Below are positions 1 through 9,116 of a stretch of DNA of 64,000 bases, one piece after another; the stretch's first letter is position 1, and each line of letters begins with the position of its first letter. The DNA comes from Nitrosospira lacus (GTDB lineage Bacteria; Pseudomonadota; Gammaproteobacteria; Burkholderiales; Nitrosomonadaceae). A program made the position numbers and the translations under genes. Location of the stretch: NCBI RefSeq assembly GCF_000355765.4, contig NZ_CP021106.3, positions 1,459,137-1,523,136 on the forward strand, in the 5' to 3' direction. The notes beneath the pieces were generated by a model. It ran no database searches and was not told the DNA's origin. It worked only from the letters and a program-made list of their open reading frames with translations.

Positions 1-1
1 C

Positions 2-1966
2 GTGGGAAGCTTCAAGTCGGATTCGGTTCAGGTCGGGACGTTCCGTGATATGGCGCCGCTGGATGTGCCTCAGACGAGCAATGTGGTGACGCGGGAAGTG
101 CTCGATGTACAAGCGACGACAGGCCTGTTCGGCGCTCTGCAAAATACGGCGGGCGTTACGCGCTCACAATTGAATGGCTCGACTTACGACAATATTTCGA
201 TTCGCGGCATTCTGGTGGAAAATCGCAGCAATTACAGGCTGAATGGATCACTGCCAATCATCAACCTGATCGATACGCCTATGGAAAACAAGGAACGCGT
301 CGAGGTTCTCAAAGGCGCTTCATCACTATACTATGGTTTCGTGCCGCCATCCGGTATCGTCAATCTGGTGACCAAGCGCGCCGGCAGGGTTCCCGTTACC
401 AACCTTTCCGTAATGGCCAACAGCTACGGCGGCGCAAACGTCCACGTCGATCTTGGCCGGCGCTTCGGCAGCGAACAGGAATTTGGCGCACGTATTAATC
501 TGCTCGGTGGCCGCCAAGACATTGGTATCCACAATTTTTCCGGTTCCCGCGCGCTTGCCGCCGGCGCTTTCGACTGGCGGGTCACAGATAAACTCTCCTT
601 GAAGTTCGATGTGGAACATTACCGCAAGGAGGTCTCCGAACAGGCGGCAATCCAGGCGCCGGCGGCGATAAACGGTATCATCACTTTGCCGCATGTGCCG
701 GATAATCGTCTCAATCTCGCTGGCGAATGGCAGAAATACGACGCCGAGGCTACCAATCTGCTGCTGCGCGCCGATTATGCGCTCAGCGACAATTGGGGGC
801 TGCTATTCGAGGTCGGCAAGGCACAAACCAGACGCGACCGCAACTTCTCTCAGTTCCAGAATTATAATCTCGTCACGGGTGACGGTACATTGCGCACTTT
901 CTTCAACCGTGGCCAGGTGTGGGACAACGAGAACATTCGCGCCGAAGTGTTCGGCCGCTTGCAGTGGAAGTGGATCACGCACGAGGTATCACTCGGCTTC
1001 ACCGGCAATTCCCGCAAACAGGACCCCCGCACATCAACCATGGTTGATGTGCCGCAGAATCTGTACCACCCGATTGATATCGCACAGCGGTCTCCTACCG
1101 TCCCCTTCGGGCCAAACCGATCGAAGATAACGGACATGGGAATCTATTTATCCGATCGAATCCTGATCGGCGAAAAATGGTCAGCCATGGTCGGGGTGCG
1201 CGGCAGCTTCTACGAGAGTGTCGGGGCCACCACCCACTTTAAGGCCGATACCGTCAATCCGTCAGTATCGCTGATGTATAAGCCTGTTCCCAACGTATCG
1301 ATATATGGCAGCTACCTGGAAGGGATGGAGGAAAGCGGACAGGCACCCTCCAACCGCGCCAATAATGGTGAGATCCTGGCGCCGGCATTGTCGAAGCAAA
1401 AGGAAATCGGCATCAAGGCGATAGTTGCCCAGGGGATATTGCTGCAGGTGGCAGCCTTTGACATTAAACGCTCATCCACAACAGTGGATGCGGCCAATCG
1501 GTTTGTTTTGAACGGCATGTCGCAGTATCGGGGCATAGAACTGGCGGCCACCGGCGAAATAACGAAGCAGTTGTCGCTCATTGCGTCCGCCCTGTTCTTG
1601 GATGCCCGGCAACTGAACAAGTCCAACGCGGAGACTTTCAACAAGATACCCGATAACACGCCGGAGCGCACCGCCAGCATGATGGCGGAATATCGCCTGC
1701 AAAGTGTCCCGGGGCTGGCACTCAGCGGCGCCGTATATTACGTGGGCAAACGTCCGGTTAATAATGCGAACCAGGCCTTCGTGGATGACTACGTAATACT
1801 GACCCTGGGTGCGCGTTATGCTACCCGCATTGCGGGTAAACGTACCACGATTCAGGCGGTGCTGGACAATGCGACCAACAACAGCTACTGGAGTACCGCA
1901 GGCAATGGGCTGCTTGGCGTGGGCGCTCCCATCCTGCTGAAAACCGTGGCTCGGGTCGAATTCTGA
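2..1966 (+). CDS. TonB-dependent siderophore receptor, 5' end cut by window
   Basis: Outer-membrane receptor that imports ferric siderophores using TonB energy. The visible 654 residues begin inside or just before the plug domain (NTAGV, SIRG, the RVEVLKG block and the GGIVN-like PPSGIVNLVTK segment, about residues 45-130). A long beta-barrel follows and ends in an aromatic residue (RVEF), as outer-membrane barrels do. No signal peptide is present, and the first codon is a GTG at base 2, so the true start lies upstream of the window. The closest recognisable type is the FhuE/FpvA-like siderophore receptor class; substrate cannot be told. The PepSY membrane protein downstream supports a role in iron uptake. 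Confidence 0.88.
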   Translation: MGSFKSDSVQVGTFRDMAPLDVPQTSNVVTREVLDVQATTGLFGALQNTAGVTRSQLNGSTYDNISIRGILVENRSNYRLNGSLPIINLIDTPMENKERVEVLKGASSLYYGFVPPSGIVNLVTKRAGRVPVTNLSVMANSYGGANVHVDLGRRFGSEQEFGARINLLGGRQDIGIHNFSGSRALAAGAFDWRVTDKLSLKFDVEHYRKEVSEQAAIQAPAAINGIITLPHVPDNRLNLAGEWQKYDAEATNLLLRADYALSDNWGLLFEVGKAQTRRDRNFSQFQNYNLVTGDGTLRTFFNRGQVWDNENIRAEVFGRLQWKWITHEVSLGFTGNSRKQDPRTSTMVDVPQNLYHPIDIAQRSPTVPFGPNRSKITDMGIYLSDRILIGEKWSAMVGVRGSFYESVGATTHFKADTVNPSVSLMYKPVPNVSIYGSYLEGMEESGQAPSNRANNGEILAPALSKQKEIGIKAIVAQGILLQVAAFDIKRSSTTVDAANRFVLNGMSQYRGIELAATGEITKQLSLIASALFLDARQLNKSNAETFNKIPDNTPERTASMMAEYRLQSVPGLALSGAVYYVGKRPVNNANQAFVDDYVILTLGARYATRIAGKRTTIQAVLDNATNNSYWSTAGNGLLGVGAPILLKTVARVEF

Positions 1967-2098
1967 TCCACGATTCGGGGTGATGCGGCGGAACCCGATT
2001 CCTGAGCCTGAAATGCCTTCCCCTCGGAAGAGACCTCCGGATCATCCCGGGTTTGCCGGTAATTCGTTCCCCCCGAGGACTTGTTCAGCGGTTCTATA

Positions 2099-2482
2099 AT
2101 CCTAAATCCGGCAGTTGGACGGGGCGGAGTGTGTGGTTTTTGGGGTGCAGGGCAAGGCGCAACGACGCGGAATGGTGCGACCGCGAAGGGTGGAGCAGTG
2201 CCTTCCGCAGGAAGGTGCGACCCCGCAGGGGGATGCGGGCGCAATGAAGCGCGGTCGCGGCATCCCCTGCGCTGCCCGATCCCCGCTTCGCGGGGGCCCC
2301 TCGTGCGACGCTCCGAAGCGCCCCATTCCAAGGAGCTGCAACGCTGCCATGCGCCACAAAAATTATACAATCTGCCCCGTAGCGGGTTCACCCGGAAGGC
2401 GAAGGTCAAATAGCACAAAATATTGTTATTTATCATGGCTATAACCTGATAAATGAGCGGTCAACTGCCGGATTTAGGATAA
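2099..2482. repeat. MITE-like element with 19-20 bp terminal inverted repeats
   Basis: The sequence ATCCTAAATCCGGCAGTTG at 2099-2117 is repeated in inverted orientation at 2462-2480, with mismatches only at the edges. The roughly 380 bp between them carry no credible gene: short ORFs exist in all frames because the interior is GC-rich and itself partly palindromic. The left arm (about 2101-2182) is recognisably repeated at 44064-44144. This fits a non-autonomous miniature transposable element. It separates the receptor gene from the PepSY gene and ends about 20 bp before the latter's start codon. Confidence 0.7.
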
Positions 2483-2501
2483 TGTCTACTCAAGGTCTGT
2501 T

Positions 2502-3641
2502 ATGAAAACGCGGAGAGTCGTCTTCAATTTTCACCTTTATCTCGGTCTTGCGGCTGGATTGTTTCTGGTGATGAGCGGATTGACCGGCAGCATGATCGTT
2601 TTTCGGGACGAGATCGAGGCGCTCATCTATCCCGAATTGATGGAAGTGGCGGTACGCGATGAACGGGTTCCGGTACAGATGGTACTGAATGCCGTCAAAC
2701 AGGCCTACCCCCGGGACAAACTCCTATCTGTGCGTATGCCGCGCACGCCGCAGCAGACCTACCTGCTGAAGATGAATGATGCGCATGGCTTATTCGTTTA
2801 TGCGGATCCCTATAGTGGCGAACTGCTTGGGGCACACCGGCAGGAAGATACCCTTATCGGATGGATCGCCCTCCTGCATACCGAGCTTCTGATTGGCGAA
2901 CGCGGTAAAAACATCCTCGGCGTTAGCGCCTTGCTATTAATCTGCATGAGTATCACCGGATTCGTTCTGTGGTGGCCACCCAACGGAATAAAAAATATTT
3001 CTCGAGGTTTCAAAATCAGCTGGGCCGCCCCATGGAAAAAATTGATCTTTGATATGCATCGCGCATTGGGTATCTATGCCCTGCTTTTTCTGGTAATTAT
3101 TGCCTTTACCGGGGTTTCCCTGGTATTCAATAAAACCGTAGCCGAGTTTACCAATTTTGTGACAGCCAGTCCGCCAAGGCCTGCACCGCCTCTTTCCGAT
3201 ACTTCTGGAGTAGCGGGAGCAACACTTTCCCTTGATGAGTTTTTGAATCGGGCCGATCATATTTTGCCTGCCCCCACGACCTGGATCAATTTTCCGCAAA
3301 CGCCCCAGGCGCCGCTGGTCGTGCGCAAGAAAATGCCGGAAGAATCCCATCCCAACGGGCGGAGCTTCATCTATTTCGATCAATATACGAGTGAAGTATT
3401 GCTTATCGAAAATGCCTCGCAGGCTCCTTCGGGAACCCGCATTTTCAATACTTTTTACCCCATACATATCGGGATAATAGGTGGACTGCCGACCCGCATC
3501 CTGCAAGTAGTCGCCGGTGTTTCACCTCTTGTTCTATTTGCTACCGGCTATATTATGTGGAGAAATCGAAGGAAAACCAAATCAATAAAAAACACCTCTA
3601 TAAAGTGGGCCAGAAACTCCGCGTCACGACATGATAAATAG
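2502..3641 (+). CDS. PepSY-associated membrane protein (iron-regulated type)
   Basis: A 379-residue inner-membrane protein of the PepSY_TM (PiuB-like) family, often encoded beside TonB-dependent siderophore receptors and thought to help release or reduce iron from imported siderophores. An N-terminal helix (about 10-35, HLYLGLAAGLFLVMSGLTG) carries the family signature. Further helices lie near 140-160, 190-215 and 335-360, with a large periplasmic loop between the last two. The ATG at 2502 matches the family N-terminus, but no strong Shine-Dalgarno sequence is visible, perhaps because the MITE end lies just upstream. Exact function is not proven for this family. Confidence 0.8.
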   Translation: MKTRRVVFNFHLYLGLAAGLFLVMSGLTGSMIVFRDEIEALIYPELMEVAVRDERVPVQMVLNAVKQAYPRDKLLSVRMPRTPQQTYLLKMNDAHGLFVYADPYSGELLGAHRQEDTLIGWIALLHTELLIGERGKNILGVSALLLICMSITGFVLWWPPNGIKNISRGFKISWAAPWKKLIFDMHRALGIYALLFLVIIAFTGVSLVFNKTVAEFTNFVTASPPRPAPPLSDTSGVAGATLSLDEFLNRADHILPAPTTWINFPQTPQAPLVVRKKMPEESHPNGRSFIYFDQYTSEVLLIENASQAPSGTRIFNTFYPIHIGIIGGLPTRILQVVAGVSPLVLFATGYIMWRNRRKTKSIKNTSIKWARNSASRHDK

Positions 3642-4020
3642 ACAGCGCAAGTCCTGGAGAAGATTCCCGTCTCTTTTCGCAACGAAGGGTTAGTTGCACC
3701 GCCGACAGGAAATCCCGAAGCCGCTCAAAGCTGTATCGGCACTTTATCCGGATAGATTCTATTATTGGGGTTCTAAGCCCAAACCAGCGGAATCTTTAAC
3801 TATTTGTAATTAATAGTATTATAACCTCACGCCAGCCTGCGGCGGACAGGATTGAACGACGGGGCATAGGCGCCCCTCTTGTAAACGAGGGTTTTTGATA
3901 AGCCTCGTCCAGTCACCGATGCAGTACACAGAATCAAGGCGCTACAATTCTCAAAAATACTTCTTGAAATACTATTCTCGATCTCTTACCATCGCAATGA
4001 GTTTTGATAAGGAACAGGGC
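3642..4020. other. gene-free stretch between PepSY gene and toxin-antitoxin module
   Basis: About 380 bp without a supportable gene. A small hairpin (CCCTC / GAGGG, about 3874-3892) followed by five T residues could be a weak terminator. An in-frame upstream extension of the DUF433 gene from a TTG exists, but it encodes residues unlike the family. Confidence 0.4.
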
Positions 4021-4251
4021 ATGGGACAACTTAATCGGATTACCCAGCAACCGGACGTGATGGGGGGCAAGGCGTGCATCCGTGGCATGCGTGTCACGGT
4101 CGGCATGATCGTTGGCCAAATTGGTGCGGGACACAGCATCGAGGAAATTCTTGCTGATTATCCCTATCTCGAACGCGAGGACATCATGCAAGCGCTTCGC
4201 TACGCTGCGTGGCGTGCGGAAGAGCGCGAGGTCACGCTGGCCACGATGTGA
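4021..4251 (+). CDS. DUF433 family antitoxin
   Basis: A 76-residue protein of the DUF433 (COG2442) family, typical antitoxin partners of DUF5615 PIN-like toxins. The core reads as a family member: GGKACIRGMRVTVGMIVG followed by EEILADYPYLEREDI, a winged or homeodomain-like helix-turn-helix pattern. The ATG at 4021 was chosen because AAGGAA lies about 7 bases upstream and the length matches the family; in-frame starts at 3895 (TTG) and 3997 add non-conserved residues. Its stop codon overlaps the GTG start of the toxin (GTGA), implying translational coupling. Confidence 0.85.
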   Translation: MGQLNRITQQPDVMGGKACIRGMRVTVGMIVGQIGAGHSIEEILADYPYLEREDIMQALRYAAWRAEEREVTLATM

Positions 4252-4622
4252 AGCTGCTCGTCGATATGAACCTGTCACCGCGCTGGGTGGGCATATTGTC
4301 CGAGGCAGGCATCGAGGCGGCGCATTGGTCAAAGCTGGGCGCGCACAACGCGCCGGATTCGGGAATCATGGCCTTTGCCGCCGCGAACAATTACATGGTA
4401 CTTACTCATGATCTGGACTTCAGCGCGATCCTTGCCGCCACCCGGGGTGAGAAACCCAGCGTCGTGCAAATCCGCGCCGAGGACGTCAGTCCGGATGTGA
4501 TCAGTAAACAAGTCATCGTTGCCCTGCGCCAGATGGCGACCGAGTTAGAGGACGGGGCGTTGCTTACCATCGAACCCAATCGTACGCGCTTACGCGTGCT
4601 GCCGTTGCAGTCGAGAGGCTAA
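4248..4622 (+). CDS. DUF5615 PIN-like toxin
   Basis: A 124-residue member of the DUF5615 (COG4634) PIN-like group, predicted metal-dependent RNases. Acidic positions sit where expected: an N-terminal LLVDMNLSPRW block and a central THDLDF block. The GTG at 4248 overlaps the antitoxin stop, giving the usual short N-terminus MKLLVDMNL. The resolvase gene starts only 6 bases after this stop, so all three genes are probably one transcript. Toxin activity is inferred from the family only. Confidence 0.82.
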   Translation: MKLLVDMNLSPRWVGILSEAGIEAAHWSKLGAHNAPDSGIMAFAAANNYMVLTHDLDFSAILAATRGEKPSVVQIRAEDVSPDVISKQVIVALRQMATELEDGALLTIEPNRTRLRVLPLQSRG

Positions 4623-4628
4623 AAGGCC

Positions 4629-5186
4629 ATGTTGATCGGTTATGCCCGCGTTTCCACGCAAGACCAAAATCTTGATCTTCAAATCGACGCTTTGACAAAG
4701 GCAGGCTGCAAAAAAGTTTTCGATGACAAAGTCGGCGGTAGCCGGGCCGAGCGTCCCGGACTTGCTAAGGCGTTGGAAATGCTGCGTGAAGGCGACACTT
4801 TGGTTGTGTGGAAACTGGATCGCCTTGGCCGTAGTGTCAAGAGCCTGGTCGATCTGGTCGGAGAATTACACAAGCAAGGTGTTCAGTTCAAGAGCCTTAC
4901 CGACGCCATTGACACCGGCACCCCATCAGGCCGCTTCTTCTTCCATGTCATGGCCAGGCTGGCCGAGATGGAGCGGGAACTGACGATAGAGCGCACGCGT
5001 GCCGGCCTGGAAGTCGCCCGCCAGCTAGGCCGCAAGGGCGGCCGAAAACGCCAGATGACCGACAGCAAGATCGCTTCTGCAAAGAAACTGTTAACTAATG
5101 GTGTACCGCCACGGGACGTGGCTAAGAACCTTGGAGTATCCATTCCAACGCTTTACCGTTGGATTCCGGCTTCCGCGCAGCCTTAA
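4629..5186 (+). CDS. Serine recombinase, Tn3-type resolvase
   Basis: A 185-residue small serine recombinase. The N-terminal catalytic domain has the nucleophile Ser9 in YARVSTQDQ, the conserved WKLDRLGRS segment (about 60-70) and the long E helix (MARLAEMERELTIERTRAG). A C-terminal helix-turn-helix (about 145-180, PPRDVAKNLGVSIPTLYRW) would bind a res or inversion site. In a Tn3-family transposon it would resolve cointegrates. The stop codon lies within a 38-bp Tn3-type terminal repeat, so the gene abuts a transposon end. It follows the toxin gene by 6 bases, an arrangement known for Tn3-family elements carrying toxin-antitoxin passengers. Confidence 0.92.
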   Translation: MLIGYARVSTQDQNLDLQIDALTKAGCKKVFDDKVGGSRAERPGLAKALEMLREGDTLVVWKLDRLGRSVKSLVDLVGELHKQGVQFKSLTDAIDTGTPSGRFFFHVMARLAEMERELTIERTRAGLEVARQLGRKGGRKRQMTDSKIASAKKLLTNGVPPRDVAKNLGVSIPTLYRWIPASAQP

Positions 5187-5219
5187 CGTACTTTGCGATC
5201 CGTTTTCTGAGACGACCCC
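5182..5219 (-). repeat. Tn3-family 38-bp terminal inverted repeat
   Basis: Read on the minus strand, this 38-bp block begins GGGGTCGTCTCAGAAAACGG and ends ACGTTAAG, which is the classic shape of Tn3-family ends (GGGG at the tip, TAAG at the inner end, 38 bp). It overlaps the resolvase stop codon. The transposon therefore extends leftwards from 5219 and carries the resolvase and probably the toxin-antitoxin pair. A matching left end was not found in this window. Confidence 0.8.
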
Positions 5220-5414
5220 ATAATAGGAAATTTTTATTACCAGGAATCTGACTAATCTGGCCATGCCGCTTGGTATAGCTTAGAGCGGCGGCAGGAGTTC
5301 GCCTGCACCATGTAATCATGATCGCCACAACATCCAATTCCATGTTTAATTAAGGGTTTTCACTAAGGGAAACATTTAGTAGAAAATCAGGGTTTCCCCA
5401 ATATACCCAGGGTA

Positions 5415-5444
5415 TTGACTAAGGTAGGATAAAGTCACTTTAAT
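5415..5444 (+). promoter_or_regulatory. Putative sigma-70 promoter of the small secreted protein
   Basis: TTGACT at 5415-5420 and TTTAAT at 5439-5444, spaced 18 bp, lie about 20 bases before the ATG at 5464. The start site would fall near 5451. Support is from consensus similarity and position only. Confidence 0.4.
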
Positions 5445-5463
5445 CCTAATTGGATTTGCCGCC

Positions 5464-5883
5464 ATGAAAACAAAATTTGGAAATATTATCGCCGCGTTGT
5501 CCGTGATTGGTATGCTGGGCTCGGCGAGCTCATCGGTCGTTGCAGCCCAGCCAATCGATACCCCGGAAATCCGCGCTGCCGCTCAGAATGCCGTCACTCG
5601 CAGCGACCATGAGTCCATTGCAAAATTCTATGAGAATACTGCGGCGCAGATGCAGGCAAAGGTGAAGGAGCAAAAAGAGCTGCTGGAGCAATATGAAAAC
5701 AAGAGCTATCTCTATGGCCGGCGAGCTCAAGACCTTCAATCGCATACCGCAGCGCTCATTCGTGATTATGAGAAAAGCGTGGAAGCAAGCACCCAAACAG
5801 CAACCCTGCATCGGCAAATGGCTGCCAAGCTCAATCAAAATCACGCAGCCACGCAACTGCCTGACTCCGCAACCGGGTTGTAA
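5464..5883 (+). CDS. Small exported hypothetical protein
   Basis: I do not recognise this 139-residue protein. It has a clear signal peptide (KTK, hydrophobic stretch about 8-22, likely cleavage after VVAA near residue 28). The mature part is charged and helical, with KVKEQKELLEQYENKS suggesting a coiled coil (about 55-80). It looks like a periplasmic helical protein. It lies just outside the Tn3 tip at 5219 and has its own promoter-like sequence, so it may be a host gene. No function is assigned. Confidence 0.7.
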   Translation: MKTKFGNIIAALSVIGMLGSASSSVVAAQPIDTPEIRAAAQNAVTRSDHESIAKFYENTAAQMQAKVKEQKELLEQYENKSYLYGRRAQDLQSHTAALIRDYEKSVEASTQTATLHRQMAAKLNQNHAATQLPDSATGL

Positions 5884-6244
5884 CAATCCAGCAAGACTCG
5901 GTCTGATCACGCTCTCGACCCGAGAAAGCTCCCCTCAAACAAAGTCAATTGCCCGGTGCTCTTATGCACCGGTGCAACCTTGCGTGCTTGCTGCATAACC
6001 GCTTCCGGCGTGGCCGGCACCGCATGATCGGCGTTTCCTCCTGCCCTGCCTGGCGCTCACGTCCTGCTTGATCTTCGCAATAACGGATTGTCCGTCATCC
6101 AGATCAAAACAGTATAACCAACAACAAATACCGGAATACAGGTCAAATTCCAACAAAGGTACGTAAAGTCCCACAGGAGTTTGCATAACCAACTGAGCAA
6201 TGGAAGAAAGCCAGGATTCATGAACTCCCAAAATTCGAGGTGGG
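5884..6244. other. gene-free stretch before decayed transposase
   Basis: About 360 bp. I see no gene with coding character and no clear Tn3 end here, although the tnpA remnant that follows on the minus strand would normally be flanked by one on this side. Confidence 0.4.
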
Positions 6245-7492
6245 TTAGTCGATCAATTTTGGAGGCTTGATACCGACGGAATCCTTGAGTCGCGCGTCGG
6301 AGAAATCATACTCCCCCAGCAGGTTCACATGGCGCCAGGAGGCGGCGGAGCCGTGCCGCAGCGCCTGGACGAATTCCTCGCGTTTGGCGGGGTCGTCGAT
6401 GGCGGCGAACTGCTGCGACAGATACAGGTAATTCCAGCAGACAATGCAATTATTGATGAGGCGCTTGCAGGCCTCGGCGAGCTTCTGATCCTCCTTTTCG
6501 GCGTTCAAAAACTCCCGTGGGCTGCCAACGGACACAGCGCGGGTGAAGCGATGCACGTGCTCGATGCCGTTGAGCACTTTTTCGATCGACATGCGCAGCT
6601 CCGGTTCATCGATGTAGCGCAGAATGAACAGGCTCTTTGGGATCTGGCCGAACGCCTTAAGGGCTTGGTAGAGCCCGTGCTGCTTGGAGTAGGAATTCAG
6701 GCGCCGGAAGATATCCGAGACGGTGATTTCCTTGAGTTTGATCGTCGCGATGAAGTGCAGGATGTCGTCCCACTGGGCGATGATCAAATCCGTATCGCGG
6801 TAGGCGTCGGGTTTGATGCGCCACTCGGACTGACCCACGTTTTTGCGGCTGCGGAACAGATAGCGGCGCTGGCGCTTGAGGTTCTTGAACCGCGGGGCAT
6901 AAGCAACGTCCACCAGGAAACTGGCGGTGAAGATTGCCTCGCTGTAGCCAAAGGCGTCGGTGGAGTGGATATCGCTTTTGACCACGTCGTTTTTCAGCAA
7001 GCCATTCACGTTGGTTTTGAGTTCTCCCAACGCCTTGGCATCCATAGGTTCTGGAATCATTCGGCTATCAAGCACGCTGCGAATGCGTCGAACTTTTTCC
7101 TCGTCTGTGAGCGTACCGTCCTGCGTGAGCGTCTTGATGGCGGCCAGCATCTCAACCGCTCCGCTGTCCAGGTAGCCGACGAGAGCTTTCAGGGATTCAT
7201 GGTGTTGCTCCCGTCGGGTATAACACTGCTCTTTGTGTTGGCGCGTGGCGGTGTTCTGTAGCCGTTGCACGCTGGTCAACAGCACCGCGACCAAATTGTC
7301 CTGCAGCCGGTAATACTGGTGGGCGACGAATGCCACCAGGTGCAAATAGCGATTGCGTTCGTCACGCCGAGTCAGTTGAAAGATCTCGGATCGGATGACG
7401 CTATGGGCGTAGTACTGGATGGCATCCGGGCTTAAGGCCAAGCCGTCAAGCAGCGGCTGCAGTCGTAGATGATAAGGTATATCGTTGCCCAA
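6245..7492 (-). pseudogene. Tn3-family transposase remnant, N-truncated and internally deleted
   Basis: A 415-codon reading frame related to Tn3-family TnpA, whose normal length is near 950-1000 residues. The first part (about 1-140, QYYAHSVIRSEIFQLTRRDE and the following helical region) matches the part before the catalytic domain. The later part (about 175-415) has SDIHSTDAFGYSEAIF, matching the second catalytic Asp region, and GIEHVHRFTRAV, matching the catalytic Glu region. The block with the first catalytic Asp is missing, and so is the N-terminus; a stop codon immediately precedes the TTG at 7492. It is therefore very unlikely to be active. A 310-codon frame on the opposite strand is its shadow. 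Confidence 0.82.
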
Positions 7493-8070
7493 TTATATTG
7501 ATATCTGTATTCTTGAGAGCAGCTATGTCCAAGAAAACTGAATATAAAGTTTCGTAATTGTCGAGAGTTAGTGGTTAAGCTTTTCACAGTCAATATCAAG
7601 GATCGTAAGTTGATTATTGATGATTTGAAATCCTTATTTTAGGGTTTTCATTTCTGAACATATAGAAATGCTCCAGCACACAACTGATAATGCCGGGTGA
7701 CCGCCATATGACCGTATGACAGGAGTTGGAATTGATCTTAACATTCTCAGAAAATAGAAAAAGTTCGTTCTCAGGGCAAGCCATTTTGGACGACCCACGC
7801 TTGCACTATGGATAATGGCGATATAGGCATAGCGAGGGTAGATGCCCGATCCGCAAATCTGGCTATCACAAGCGCGAGCAGCGCGTTCCAGCTGATTACA
7901 CGACTGGCACAATCGAAGAAGGTTATGACGGTGAGTATGCACGATACATGATCGATCTCACCCAGGAGGAACTTGATACTATTATCTCATCCATCGGGTA
8001 CGGGAGTTACCGGACCCTGATTTTTGTGCTAGCGTGGACACGCACCGGCCAATCTATAATAGTTTCTATA
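7493..8070. other. stretch without a clear gene left of the cargo cluster
   Basis: About 580 bp. On the plus strand one frame stays open from about 7812 to the TAG at 8116, passing through KREQRVPADYTTGTIEEGYDGEYARYM-type protein-like text, but without a convincing start. It may be the tail of a broken gene. A minus-strand frame at 7634-7942 looks random. No transposon end was recognised in this part. Confidence 0.35.
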
Positions 8071-8090
8071 AGAATGACTCACTACACTAG
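8071..8090 (+). repeat. Left copy of 20-bp inverted repeat (IS630-type 3' end)
   Basis: AGAATGACTCACTACACTAG is the inverted counterpart of 13321-13340 (19 of 20 bases identical). On the right side the same sequence is the last codons and stop of an IS630-type transposase (NDPLH stop); here the equivalent frame reads KNDSLH stop. The two copies point inward and enclose exactly the five-gene cargo. Confidence 0.7.
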
Positions 8091-8126
8091 GTTACCCGAT
8101 TTCTATCGTATTAACTAGGAGCTGCA

Positions 8127-9116
8127 ATGAGCACGAAACCAGTTCGGATTGCCGTCACCGGTGCTGCCGGTCAAGTGAGCTATGCTTTGCTTTATCGCAT
8201 CGCCAGTGGCGAGATGTTAGGAAAAGATCAGCCAGTTATACTGCAATTGCTCGAACTTCCGAACGAGAAGGCCCAGGCAGCACTAAAAGGTGTAATGATG
8301 GAGCTGGAAGATTGCGCTTTTCCACTGCTCTATGGGATGGAAGCCCATAGCGATCCTGCCGTCGCCTTTAAGGACACTGAGTATGCGCTTCTAGTGGGCT
8401 CCCGGCCGCGGGGTCCGGGTATGGAACGAACAGAACTTCTAGCCGCCAACGCACAGATATTTACCGCTCAAGGTAAGGCACTCGACGCTGTCGCGAGCCG
8501 GAATGTCAAAGTGCTAGTCGTTGGGAATCCAGCGAATACAAATGCTTGGATCGCGATGCAGAGCGCGCCGAGCCTGCCTCGGGAGAACTTCACGGCTATG
8601 CTGCGGCTGGATCACAACCGTGCCCTCAGTCAACTCGCCGCCAGGATGGGTAAGCCTGTCTCCTTAATCAAGTGTTTGGCTGTCTGGGGCAATCATAGTT
8701 CTACCATGTACCCGGATTATCGGTTTGCTTCCATGGAAGGCGAGAGTGTCAAAGACATCATAAACGACGATGCTTGGTACAAGGATGTATTCCTGCCTAC
8801 TGTTGCCAAACGGGGCGCGGCGATCATCGAAGCACGGGGGCAATCAAGCGCCGGTAGTGCAGCAACCGCAGTGATCGACCACATGCGCGACTGGGTTATG
8901 GGCACGCAAGGTAGGTGGGTCACGATGGGGGTACCGAGCAACGGCGAATATGATATTCCAAAGAACGTCGTATTCGGCTACCCGGTTACCTGCAGCGGAG
9001 GAAAGTACACCATCGTCGAAGGGTTGAAATTCGACGACGAATTCAGTCAAGATCGAATCGAGAGAACATTAGCTGAGCTGATTAGCGAGCAGGATGCTGT
9101 TAAGCACTTGCTCTAG
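8127..9116 (+). CDS. mdh: Malate dehydrogenase family protein
   Basis: A 329-residue NAD-dependent malate dehydrogenase of the cytosolic/bacterial type (malate to oxaloacetate). The dinucleotide motif GAAGQ is at 12-16. Substrate-binding arginines lie in [11 protein letters not shown] (91-101), with VGNPANTNA at 132-140. The catalytic Asp and His are present in LDHNRA (Asp162) and WGNHS (His190). The ATG at 8127 follows AGGAG at a good distance. It is the first gene inside the IS630-bracketed segment and is followed by a palindromic element that begins at its stop codon. Because it sits with a citrate-synthase-like gene on a mobile segment, it may be a pathway-specific paralogue, not the TCA-cycle enzyme; the sequence does not decide this. 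Confidence 0.88.
   Translation: MSTKPVRIAVTGAAGQVSYALLYRIASGEMLGKDQPVILQLLELPNEKAQAALKGVMMELEDCAFPLLYGMEAHSDPAVAFKDTEYALLVGSRPRGPGMERTELLAANAQIFTAQGKALDAVASRNVKVLVVGNPANTNAWIAMQSAPSLPRENFTAMLRLDHNRALSQLAARMGKPVSLIKCLAVWGNHSSTMYPDYRFASMEGESVKDIINDDAWYKDVFLPTVAKRGAAIIEARGQSSAGSAATAVIDHMRDWVMGTQGRWVTMGVPSNGEYDIPKNVVFGYPVTCSGGKYTIVEGLKFDDEFSQDRIERTLAELISEQDAVKHLL

Noticed and set aside
2053-2444. Several overlapping short frames on both strands
   Set aside because: They lie in the GC-rich interior of the MITE-like element and have no ribosome site or motif.
3767-3804. GGGGTTCTAAGCC... considered as the left end of the resolvase transposon
   Set aside because: It resembles a Tn3 end only in the first bases, and the flanking five bases do not match those after 5219.
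6329-7261. 310-codon plus-strand frame
   Set aside because: It is antisense to the Tn3 transposase remnant, which has clear family motifs; the plus-strand text has none.
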